A DNA stretch of 64,000 bases from Agapanthus africanus (lineage: Eukaryota > Streptophyta > Magnoliopsida > Asparagales > Amaryllidaceae): contig JASDDO010000006.1 in the NCBI GenBank assembly GCA_030015575.1, positions 379,152,137 through 379,216,136 on the forward strand. Reading direction: 5' to 3'. The notes below the pieces were generated by a model. The model was not told the DNA's origin. It searched no databases and saw only the letters and a list, made by a program, of their open reading frames with translations. The stretch's first letter is position 1, and each line of letters opens with the position of its first letter. The position numbers and the translations under genes are program-made. Below, one piece after another: positions 36,400 to 46,127 of this stretch.

Positions 36400-37690
36400 A
36401 GATTAATATAATTTTAATCTACTATATACAATCCACGGGCTACTGTCATGACATAGAAGTCAACCCAAAAATACCAACCTACCCCAGTTATATAAAACTG
36501 CCCTACATTTACTTAAATATGGCTATCGTATGCTATCCACGGATGTCTATTGTGACATTGAAGTCAATTATACACAAAACCCCAAAATGCTCTATGGCCC
36601 TGACACTTCAAGCGCACCGTATACAAGCCACGGGCAACCTTCGTGACACAGAAGTCAACAAATATATACCCCCTTCTGCCTTATGGCTGGTCTAAAATCG
36701 ACTTCTATATACTATCCATGGATATCTGTAGTGACATAAAATTCAACATATATATTACAACCGCAACTTCAATCTGCCCTACGGCAGGCTACGATATAAT
36801 AACTTACCGTATACTATCCACGGACTACCATTCATGACACACAAGTCAACAAGTGATATTGAAGTCAACCACACCCCCCAACTTACCCTATAGCAAGTAA
36901 AATAAATTATCATACACTATTCATGGGCGATCATGGACCACTACGTCAATAAACTGGAATTTTGTCATATTTTTAGCTCAAATTCGGCTATCGTATTCTA
37001 TCCATGGGCATCCATTATGACACAGAAGTCAACAAACCTAACAAATACAACCCCTGCCCTATGCCATGTAAAATAACGTGTCATATACAATCCACGAGCA
37101 ACCATCATGACATCAAAGTCGTATACCTGAAGCATGTTATATCTACGAGAGTTTACCAAATTAACCCTCGTTGGCATTTTCACTATGTCCCACTGGATGT
37201 GCTAATCAATGATCGCCGTCTTAAGAATATCTATCATTTCGAACAACGCTTGATTTTACCTGAAAACAATATACTTGCCCTATGGCAAGAAAGACAACTT
37301 GTCATATACAATCCACAGGTATCTATCGTGATATAGAAGTCAATATCCCATCGTAAGTGCTAAATATTTTTCATCCGCAGCATCAATACCCATGTCTGAG
37401 ATGACTTTAAACTAATACCAATGTCTGAGATGGTTTTAAACTAATACATATACCCAGGTTCCTGAATTGCACAATGGCAAGTAAAATAATTTGTCACACA
37501 CTATCCATAGGCTATCGTCGTAACACAGAAGTCAACATATATACCATTCATTCCACCCGTCATACCATCTACGGGCTTCTCCTTACAAGCACATGCTATA
37601 TGTTCTCCTATAGCTGTCCTACAATCTGGATAATATATTTTATAAAATCGTATACAATCTACGGGCATGAACAGCAGTTCAAGCACATGT
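36400..37690. repeat. ~110-bp degenerate tandem array
   Basis: About ten diverged copies built around TATACAATCCACGGGC, then CGTGACATAGAAGTCAAC, and later TGCCCTATGGCA. Reverse complements of the first motif occur singly near 567, 1369 and 23994 in the minus-strand Tat element. Confidence 0.8.
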
Positions 37691-38119
37691 TTTCCTAATA
37701 GCAGAGACAGATGTAAACTGAGATGTACAATGTTGTATATAATAATTATGAAATACTCATTCTAATTGATGTCATACTTTTATTGTTGAATATATATGTG
37801 AATGTCATTCCCGTTTGTGTTGCTCTTGTGTTTAATGCAATCAGAAATAAACCATTCATAGAATGTTCTCTCCGTTTAATACGGAGGGGTAATTAACTAT
37901 AGGGGCTTGCGTCTTTAGAAAATCTAGTCTCCACAATCAGAAAACCCTTTCCGAAAAGTTAATCTGAGAAGTCACACTACATCGGTTGTATCCGGTTGAA
38001 CCCTTAGCCATATTACATCGTAGCAATACATCGCGCTGAGGAGCTAGGCAGATCTGCATCGATCTGACCCCTTAAGCTCCTGGGTGCTCACCCCGGGCAG
38101 TTTTCGGAGGCGAATAGGG

Positions 38120-38880
38120 CTTTCACGTCATATCGACCGGATACTCATGGAAGAGTCCAATGTGTGTCCTCCAAGATCTCTCTCACGCAGTATAACGCTT
38201 CTTATAGGTCGACTGTACATCCACCTCCTAAGTATCGTCGGGAAGACGACGTGGAATCGGAGACGTTGTGTAGGACCAGAACCCCAACGTATGGTGGATC
38301 TCAGACTGAGCGGACGCCGGATATCAGTGGTTTTTCACACCGGTCGGCCCCCGCTTCCGCTGACGACCTATTTAGTGGCTTTAGCAAAAGCCAGAGACTT
38401 TGTCTTATCCATATGTATGCACAACGAAGGGAGCCAGTACCTCTGGTAAGTTCGATATCCTTAACTTAATAATATATAAATATATAAATATCATGTGTAC
38501 TAAATTATGTATTATAAATTTTTAATCGCAAGAGCTTTACCCCAAGACGAAGATAACGTTGATGTGCCTTCCTCGTGATCGACTTTCTCCCTCCTCATGA
38601 TCGACCTCCTTATAGTTTAGTATCATCTAAACTTCATTCATGTACATATACGTATTTGAGTTATTAATTATGTGTTTGTATTGGTTGTTTGATTCGATTG
38701 TCAAATGATTTTAAGATTAAATTGGATTATATTGGAATATATTTTGATTTCGATTGGAATCGATATTGTTGTTGTTCGTAGATTGGAATTGATATTGGAA
38801 TGTGCTATTATTTGGATTAAAATTTAAAATGAAATTGAATTAATATCGAAATCTTGGATTGGATTGAAATCTGGAATTGA
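38120..38880 (+). other. Possible terminal exons of a lost CACTA gene
   Basis: An open stretch (38164-38451 in one frame) ends at a good splice donor, CTCTGGTAAGTTC. A possible last exon, 38530-38578, ends DEDNVDVPSS then TGA. The stretch lies just inside an orphan CACTA end, so it could be the tail of that element's second gene. It equally could be leader sequence of the Tat-type element whose LTR ends at 38119. No domain was recognised and this is a weak call. Confidence 0.3.
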
Positions 38881-38894
38881 AATTCCAGATTTTC

Positions 38895-39274
38895 TGTTTT
38901 GAAATTTATTTTTTTCTCCTGTTTACATCTAATTCGACGGGTATTTCCCGTCGAAATTAAGTCTAATTCGACGGCATACACCCACCGAATTAGATTTAAA
39001 AAATTATTATTATATTTTTTAATAATATTATATTCGTATAAAATCAAATCTAATTCGACACGACGGACACGTCGAAATAAGACCTAATTAATGCAACTCG
39101 TATCTCGCGTCGAATTAAATAAGTCTAATTTGACCAACGAATTAGGTCTACAGCGACAAAATTAAAAGCGACAACGGTCTTCCGTCGCAATTTAGAAACT
39201 CTCGTCGAAATAGACCTAATTCAACAGGAATTACCTCTCGAATTAAGGTATGTATTCCTGTAGTGTAGACTAAA
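38895..39274. mobile_element. Orphan CACTA transposon end with subterminal repeats
   Basis: The sequence ends …GTATTCCTGTAGTG at 39274, whose reverse complement CACTACAGGAATAC is a typical CACTA terminus, followed by TAG. Inside are inverted subterminal units of the form AATTCGACGG…CCGTCGAATT (38930-39260), which transposase-related proteins bind in known CACTA elements. The opposite terminus was not found in the window, so this is a one-ended remnant, different in family from the element at 45363-55678. Confidence 0.72.
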
Positions 39275-39551
39275 CACGGCAGAAAAAGTATTAAATGGTG
39301 GTTACTTTCGAATTCAAGTTTGCTATAAATTATCTCCAGCATCAAACCAATACGTCTTTTTCAAAGTAAATCAAGTGTTTTCAAGATACAATGCTTATTC
39401 ATTATATATATAATGTTCGATAATACATATGAGCTTGATTTACTGGTTGAGATACAATAAATCTGCTTCAAAACAATCCAAAGCAATCAAACACATTCTT
39501 AGATATTTATAAAAAAAAATAAAAAAATAAAAAACAGAACCAAACCCTCTC

Positions 39552-42404
39552 TTAACTTTTCCCGCACATAATCTCCACAAGCGTGTTCAAATTCCGAGCA
39601 GAGCTCCCCCCTGCCTTAACCGCGGCTTCGGACATTCTCTTCAGCGCCCTCACCTTCTCTCTCATCTCCCCACCTTCTTCTTCCTCCAACACGAGCATCA
39701 AGGCCCTCACTATCTCTTCCTTCTTCATCCCTTTCTCGCTGTTGAGGGTAAGACCGGCTCCGTAAACGCAAGTCATCATCCTCACGCTCATCATTTGATC
39801 CCATTTGAACGGCCTGTTGATCATCGGCACCCCCGTTACTATGCTTTCCATTACCGAGTTCCATCCTCCGTGTGATAGGAATGCTCCAACGGCAGGGTGG
39901 GAGAGCACCTGCACCTGTGGGGCCCACTTCGCCATCATCCCGTTCCCTTGATCGACGTGCTCGAAAAAGGAGTGGGGCAAACCTGGTAGAGAAAAAATAT
40001 TTGATAGGGTAAAAATATCTAAAACAGAATGAATTACATGTATGATTTAACAAGACACAATACATGTTTGAACATATTATGTTATACAAGTGCAGCGAAA
40101 AAATCTATAAGTTAAATATATATAAATGCAAAATAGGTGAAACATTGGAATATTTTTGTGATATTTTTAGTGAAAATGTTACTACCTTCTTTGTCTATGA
40201 GGGACCACAAGAACGGCACCCCAGTTGCCATTAGCGCTTCTGCTAACTCAGTCATCTCCTCCTTTGTAGGGGTGTTGAATGTACCAAAGCTAATGTAGAC
40301 GACGGAGCCAGTGAGCTGGCGATTGAGCCAGGCGATGCACTTGTCGTCATCGGCCACCGGCGGGGGCTTGGTCAAGAAAGCGACGGGGCCAATGGGGAGG
40401 TAGTTTGGGAACTTGGACTTGAGTTCGGCATCGATGAGGGGCTCGAGGCCTTCGATGGTGTTGAAGGCGACGGCAGCTGCCCTGGGGTAAGTCTTGATGA
40501 CGCCGGCGTTGAGGCCGTTGGCGCTGCCTACGAGTATGAAATCTGGCATGTCTTTGAAGCGGAATGGGGCGAGGCCGGGTGTTATGTCAAGAAATTTTTC
40601 TGCAAAAAAAAATTTGTGTTTTAGAAGTTAATTTAAATTGAATAAAATCCGAAATCCGAAAATAATTTCAAGTTGAAAGAAACTTAATCTCAAATGAAAA
40701 TGGGTAAATTTCTTTATAATTCCTTAATGTTTTATCACTCCTGCTTTTTAATACCTTATCATTTTTTCAAAACATTTTGGCTAAATTGCACTTAAATACG
40801 CTAAGTTTCACTGTTTTAATAGATAAATACTTAAATTTCTGTGAATAATAGATAAATACCCAACTTTTTACTCCGTTAGCACTTAAGTACCTACATGTAA
40901 TATATGATGGTGATATAATGGTTATTTTTCCATTGTCGTTACTTTCAATTTTTTTTAAAAAAATGCTTAAGTCAAAGATAGGTATTTATGTGCAACTCAT
41001 AGAAACTTAGGTATTTATCTGTCAAATCGGTAAAGCGTTGAGTTTTTACGTGCAATTTAGCCAAACACTTTAAACCCTAAGGTATTTCGCATTTAGCACT
41101 TCACTATCTGTTGTTTCTACTGTCGTTTCTATTTTGCATTGATCTATTTCTTGCGCCATGTAGAAAAAAAATTATAGAAAGACATTGCAAAATAAAGATA
41201 ACGGTAAAAATAGAAGATAACAAACTGCTAACAGGAAATACTTTAGGGCATTAAAATGCTGAGAAAAACTATTTAAGATCGATATTAAAATGCACAAGCA
41301 GTGAAAAGTTAAGTGATTATTAAGGCCCAATGTGGGAATGGAGTTAAATTTTATAAACGATGGTTTCATAACTAGGAAGCCTCGACTCTAAAAGCTTAAC
41401 CTTTTTCCTGTTTGGAGAGCTCATTTTGGTGTTGAGATAACTACAGTTATCTCAACTTTGAAAGTGAGAAAACTGTAGTGATCTAAACTCCAATCTAATC
41501 AAAATTTAGATAACTCCATTTTTAAAGTTTGAGATTTGCAACACACAGTTTGAATCTCTTACCTCTACTTAAAATTAAACCATGGTTATCTAAACCATCT
41601 ATTCCCAAACAGGGCTTAAGCAATTTGCCTTGTAAATAAAATAAAATAAAAGTCTGCGCCATTTTGGATCTGGTGCTGGGATATATTGGTAGATCTTTTC
41701 GAGCCATAATTATCAAGATCTGGTCACCTATTTCAAAATTGTCTAAATTTCATACCATAACCTTTTAAAGTGCAATGATTATTGAAGTTTCAGTATGTTT
41801 CAGTTCAGCACCATACATTGTTTTCATTAAAATAAAATTAAAAAAAATCTTGAATTTTAAGTTAATAGCACTACTATAATTTTATTTTATTTTCAAACAA
41901 AATGCTGAATGCAACTCTAGCTCTTTCAAAAATGATATAACCTTTTTCTTCCTCTTTGAAACGTTTGCTGATCTCGTCGCAGTAGAGCTGAGAAAGGGCC
42001 ATGGCAGGAGCACCGGAGCTGATCGGGATCCAAGGCACGCCCATCTCCTCCGCCACCTCGCCCATCATCGGCATTAAGCTGTCACAGACAATGCAAGTCA
42101 CTCGCTTCCCTCCCTCCTTCTCCTCCTCCGCCGCCTCCACCGCTCTCCTCAGGTTCCCCGGCATCGCCTTCAAGAAATTGTCCACGTCCCCGCCGGGGAT
42201 CTCCAACGCGTCGCAGAGACGAAGGTTGGAGATGTCAGGGGTGGAGGAGAGGGAGAGGGAGAGAGAGATGAGCGAATCGGAGGTGCAGACGAACGTGAAG
42301 GCGGTGGTGGGAGCGGCGAGGGCGAGGGACTTGGCCACGGTGAACAGGAAGCCAGTGTGGGACCCCATGGGCAGCACGACGACGGCGACATGCGGCGAGG
42401 TCAT
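39552..42404 (-). CDS. UDP-glycosyltransferase, anthocyanidin/flavonol 3-O-glucosyltransferase-like (UGT78-like)
   Basis: Three exons, 42404-41942, 40599-40186 and 39982-39552, join in frame at GT/AG sites (GTTATA…TGCAG and GTAGTA…ACCAG), all phase 1, giving 435 codons. The family moves glucose from UDP-glucose to flavonoid hydroxyls in the cytosol. Seen: N-terminal acceptor-domain strand with a likely catalytic His16 (PMGSHTGFL), partner Asp108 (CIVCDSL), the SVVYISFGT strand, and a complete 44-residue PSPG box at 312-355. The box runs from WAPQ to KWDQ; its final Gln is the usual mark of UDP-glucose use. Within it the common HCGWNS reads HGGWNS. Length is slightly short of the usual 450-470 residues. 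No stop or frameshift was seen. The start is the first Met before the conserved VVVLPMGSH strand. Acceptor specificity cannot be read from sequence. Introns are 1342 and 203 bp. Confidence 0.9.
40775..41066. mobile_element. Fold-back MITE in intron 1 of the glycosyltransferase gene
   Basis: About 292 bp with ~100-bp imperfect inverted arms, beginning TTTTGGCTAAATTGCAC and ending GTGCAATTTAGCCAAAC. The arms share AGATAAATACCTAAGTTTCT-like blocks. No coding capacity. The superfamily is not certain; long arms suggest a Mutator-type or fold-back element. No clear target duplication was seen. Confidence 0.72.
41399..41615. mobile_element. Tourist-like MITE in intron 1
   Basis: About 217 bp flanked by TTA on both sides (41396-41398 and 41616-41618), with ends containing CCTGTTTGG and CCAAACAGG. 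The ends and TTA duplication fit Tourist (PIF/Harbinger) MITEs. It contains the 26-bp dyad GTTGAGATAACT-ac-AGTTATCTCAAC near 41435-41460. Confidence 0.72.
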
Positions 42405-42484
42405 GGTGATCGAGCAAGCGAGTGAAGAAATAATCTTTCAGTATATATATGCTGGATATATTGTGAGGTTATAGGTTTTGGGTT

Positions 42485-42494
42485 TATTTTATAG
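42485..42494 (-). promoter_or_regulatory. Probable TATA box of the glycosyltransferase gene
   Basis: CTATAAAATA on the minus strand, about 80 bp before the start codon, which would leave a short 5' UTR. A second TA-rich stretch (42439-42460) lies closer to the ATG. Confidence 0.5.
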
Positions 42495-42518
42495 GCCCTG
42501 TGCAAGCGTAGGGAACGA

Positions 42519-42815
42519 ATACAAATATACATAAAATAAAAGGGGCGTAGTATAATTTTCCCAGCCAGAAAAAGCTTTAGTTGAACCAGCAGGCGCTGAA
42601 TACGCATATTGTTAAATTCCAGGGGGTGGAATATAATTTGTCTTCTAGAAGCACAGCGCACGCGCAAGAACCCAATGCAAATATGCATAAAAATCCAAAG
42701 GGCAAAATATAATTTTCCCGCCGGCAAGAGCTGTAGATAATGCAAATATTTTTAAATTCCAGGGAGCGTAGTATTTCCTGGATAGAGGACAAAAAATTAC
42801 CGGATGCTCCCTACG
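42519..42815. repeat. ~75-bp degenerate tandem repeats upstream of the glycosyltransferase gene
   Basis: Four imperfect units beginning near 42519, 42599, 42673 and 42738. Each starts AATGCAAATAT or similar, then AAATTCCAGGG, then a GTATAATTTTCC-like block. The last unit is also the start of the 1.5-kb duplicated segment, so the duplication breakpoint lies in this array. Confidence 0.75.
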
Positions 42816-43884
42816 CCTAGCTTTATATATATAATATATATGGTATAATCCTTTTAGTGACCCAATACCCACGCACTATAGGGACCAAAAGTACATGTTG
42901 TTGGTTTATTTAAAATGCACAAGGTGCACGCACTAATTTTTTTTGAGTTAATGCTAAATTATATCTTAATGATTCACTTATTTTGCATTAATTTATATAC
43001 CTTATTTATATTTTCTCTGCACTTAAATACTCTAGAGTATAAATCTTATGGATTTTGTTTAAAATAATGATGCATTTGATGATCAACTGAAGTGAGTAAA
43101 GTATTAACGATTTATACTTGAAGATATATTAGTGCAGCGAAAAAATCAATATGCTATATAAATGCAAATGAGATGCAACATTGGGTTATTATTAAGCAAT
43201 TAACCCAAGAAGTTTTCTCGAATTCAATCGGTCCACATCTTCTTTTTGTTCCGTTTTGGTCGTGCAAGCAGTGATACATAGGTCCAACTTAATTAGCAGT
43301 AAAAGTTGTTGATTTGTGCTGCAAATTCAAAGGCACAATAAAAGCTCGAGGAGGAGAAGCCCGTGGGAAACCAGCAGCAGGTGAGGCGTGCGTGGATCTA
43401 CATGTATGCAGAGAAGGAAATAGGATTTAATTGGATCTAATTAATCCTGGTATTTAAAAAGCATGCTTATCTCTAAAGAAGCCTCTCCTTCACACACACT
43501 ATGATTAATTAATGTCTATGCAATCCATCTAAAAATCAAGAGAGCGGGTTTGAGGCGGCTACAACAATAAATCACAGACAGAGAGAGAGAGAGAGAGGAG
43601 GAGAGAGAGAGAGATGATAACCTATCCATTTATTTAGTTTTAAAGATAGCTTAAATATGAATAGTTCGTTTAGTGCCACTTGCTTATCTTACTTATCATA
43701 TCGACACTAAACTTATATACACTTGATATTTAGCTTTCTTATCCTATATCTTGTGTATACCAAGTAATATATCAATATATTATGTCATACTTGTGTTATA
43801 TTCTTGACATCGATATATTACTCTCATTCATTTGTTTTGATAATTCACAATATGAATTTGTATATACATGTGATCTATAACTTG

Positions 43885-43943
<59 letters not shown>

Positions 43944-44245
43944 TGTTCTGAGTTGGAGGATACGAATGAGTGCTTCACAATTTGTATATTCAAGCTTCAT
44001 GATGCTAATTAACCAAGGTTCAATAGATTCAAGAGTTTATGCTACAAATAGCTAAGAAACTAGAAACCAAGTCCAAATTTGAAGCGTCAAAGATCAAAGT
44101 TGAAGCGAAGTTCATTTGGAGATCAAATATCGATTTCAAGACGCAAGTGAGTGAAATGGCGTGTTCGAGTTTGAAGCGTCAAGTGTCGAAACCAATTTGA
44201 AAATCAATTGACCAACACAAGTTCAAGCGAAGTGTCAAAGTGTCG
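42738..44245. repeat. First copy of a 1.5-kb tandem duplication
   Basis: From AATGCAAATATTTTTAAATT to GTGTCAAAGTGTCG. It is repeated head to tail at 44246-45362 plus 55679-56014, the second copy being split by the CACTA transposon. By eye the copies are roughly 90-95% alike. Contents are AT-rich noncoding sequence with GA (43571-43612) and TA (about 43888-43940) microsatellites. The part after about 43613 may derive from the 5' side of the copia LTR. No gene was recognised. Confidence 0.85.
43888..43940. repeat. TA microsatellite
   Basis: Uninterrupted TA run of about 50 bp in the first duplicate. At the corresponding place in the second duplicate (55694-55712) the run is short, so it expanded after duplication. 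Confidence 0.9.
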
Positions 44246-45304
44246 AATGCAAATATTGTTAAATTCCAGGGAGCGTAGTATTTCCTGGATAGAGGACAAA
44301 AATTACCGGATGCTAACTACCCCTAGCTTTATATATATAAATTATATGATATAATCCTTTTAGTGACCCAATACCCACGCACTATAGGGACCGACAGTAC
44401 ATGTTGTTGGTTTATTTTAAATGCATAAGGTGCACGCACTAATTTTTTTTGAGTTAATTGATAGATTATATCTTAATGTTCCCTTATTTTGTATTTATAT
44501 ACGTTATTTATATTTTCTCTGCTTTAGATTCTCTAGCGTATAAATCTTATGGATTTTGTTTAAAATAATGATGAATTTGATGATCAACTGAAGTGAGTAA
44601 AGTATTAACGAATAGTATTTTAAGGTATATTAGTGCAGCGAAAAAAATCAATATGATATATAAATGCAAAGGAGATGCAACATTGGGTTATTATTAACCC
44701 AAGAAGTTTTCTCGCATTCAAACGGTCCACATCTTCTTTTTGTTCCATTTTGGTCGTGCAAGCAGTGATACAAAGGTCCAACTTAATTAGCAGTAAGAGT
44801 TGTTCATTTGTGCTGCAAATTCAAAGGCACAATAAAAGCTCAAGGAGGAGAAGCCCGAGGGAAACCAGCAGCAGGTGAGGCGTGCGTGGATCTACATGCA
44901 TGCAGAGAAGGAAATAGGATTTAATTGGATGCTTATCTCTAAAGAAGCCTCTCCTTCACACAGACTATGATTAATTAATGTCTATGCAATCCATCTAAAA
45001 AGAGAGAGGGTTTGACGTGGCTACAACAATAATTGAGAGAGAGAGAGAGTTGATATCCTTATGATTTCGATGATCCATTTATTTAGCTTTGAAGATACCT
45101 TAAATATGAATAGTTCGTTTAGTATCACTTGCCTATCTTGTTTATCATATCGACACTAAAATTATATACATTTGATATTTAGTTTGCTTATCCTATTTCT
45201 TGTGTATACCAAGTAGTATATCAATATATCATGTCATACTTGTGTTATATTCTTGATGTCGATATATTACTCTCATTCATTTGTTTTGATAATTCACAAT
45301 ATGA

Positions 45305-45365
<61 letters not shown>

Positions 45366-45374
45366 AACTACAAA

Positions 45375-45870
45375 TAATGGTTGCCCCTACGGAAATATGC
45401 GTAGGGGCGAAAAAATACCCCGTGCGAAAAAATACCCCGTAGGTGGAAAGGCCGCAGGTGCAAGTTGAGACCCTGAACTTACCCCTATGGGCAAATTCTT
45501 GCCCCTACAGATTTGTAGGTCCTGTTGCCCCTACGGATTAAGCCGTAGGGTATAAAATTTTATATTATTTACGGTTTTTTTTAATATATTACTTGTACCT
45601 ACGGAGATGTCCGTAGGTCCATGTACTACCCCCTACGGATATGTGCGTAGGTACGTTTCCGTAGGGGCAAAATATCAGAATTCCTGATATTTGGCCCCTA
45701 CGGATAACGCCGTAGGGGAGAGGCAGTGGCCCCTACGGATATGTCCGTAGGGGCTCTCCCAACCTCCTGGCACTGAGATCAGGGGGGAAATATCAGTTAC
45801 TGCTGATATTTTGCCCCTACGGATATATCCGTAGGGGCAACATGTATGCCTACGGATTAATCCGTAGGTA
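45375..45870. repeat. Left subterminal repeats of the CACTA element
   Basis: About nine dyads of the type CCCCTACGGATATGTCCGTAGGGG, in both complete and half form. They are the likely binding sites of the element-encoded proteins by analogy with En/Spm, and are absent outside the element apart from the right end. Confidence 0.88.
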
Positions 45871-46127
45871 CATATTGTCTGTATTTTTTTTTTAAAAATG
45901 GGCTGCTTGATTTTTTCCCGCCCTGTGCACAATAATATATACATCAATCAAATCATATATTGCAGTATTCATAATCACATCTCACGCATATATATAATAT
46001 ACAAAAAAAACCCAAAAACTGAATATGATATAAATACAAACCAATATCAATATCGTTTCAAAATGTAGTACAATGTGTATGATATAAATAAATACATGTT
46101 TCAAAAAATAAGAACCAAAAATCTACC

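Larger units (their letters stand above)
33527..38119 (+). repeat. Second Tat-type LTR (plus strand), array-rich
   Basis: A diverged relative of 23672-26362 in the opposite orientation. Shared landmarks in order: a cacgtg-bearing array (33576-33910), blocks with GGTGATTAAAAATCACC dyads (33940-34380), a TATA box CTATATAAAG (34453-34462) followed by AACCCAAGACTTCAA, and a final part (37860-38020) that aligns by eye to the 3' part of the other LTR. Between TATA and the end are further arrays: GGTATAGAAACC units (34575-34660), a ~33-bp GTCCCCGCC array (35010-35245), a ~45-bp array (35905-36350) and a ~110-bp array with ATACAATCCACGGG (36400-37690). A C15 run is at 35271-35284. The outer edges are approximate. 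No open frame in it looks like a gene. Confidence 0.65.

Noticed and set aside
35901-36695. 264-codon plus-strand open frame
   Set aside because: Reads through the ~45-bp tandem array in the Tat-type LTR. It is a Pro/Ser/Arg-rich repeat peptide with no domain.
37975-37993. CACTACATCGGTTGTATCC as the missing left end of the CACTA remnant ending at 39274
   Set aside because: Only the first seven bases match, and the stretch aligns with the 3' part of the other Tat LTR.
42001-42474. 157-codon plus-strand open frame
   Set aside because: Antisense shadow of exon 1 of the glycosyltransferase gene, which has clear family motifs.
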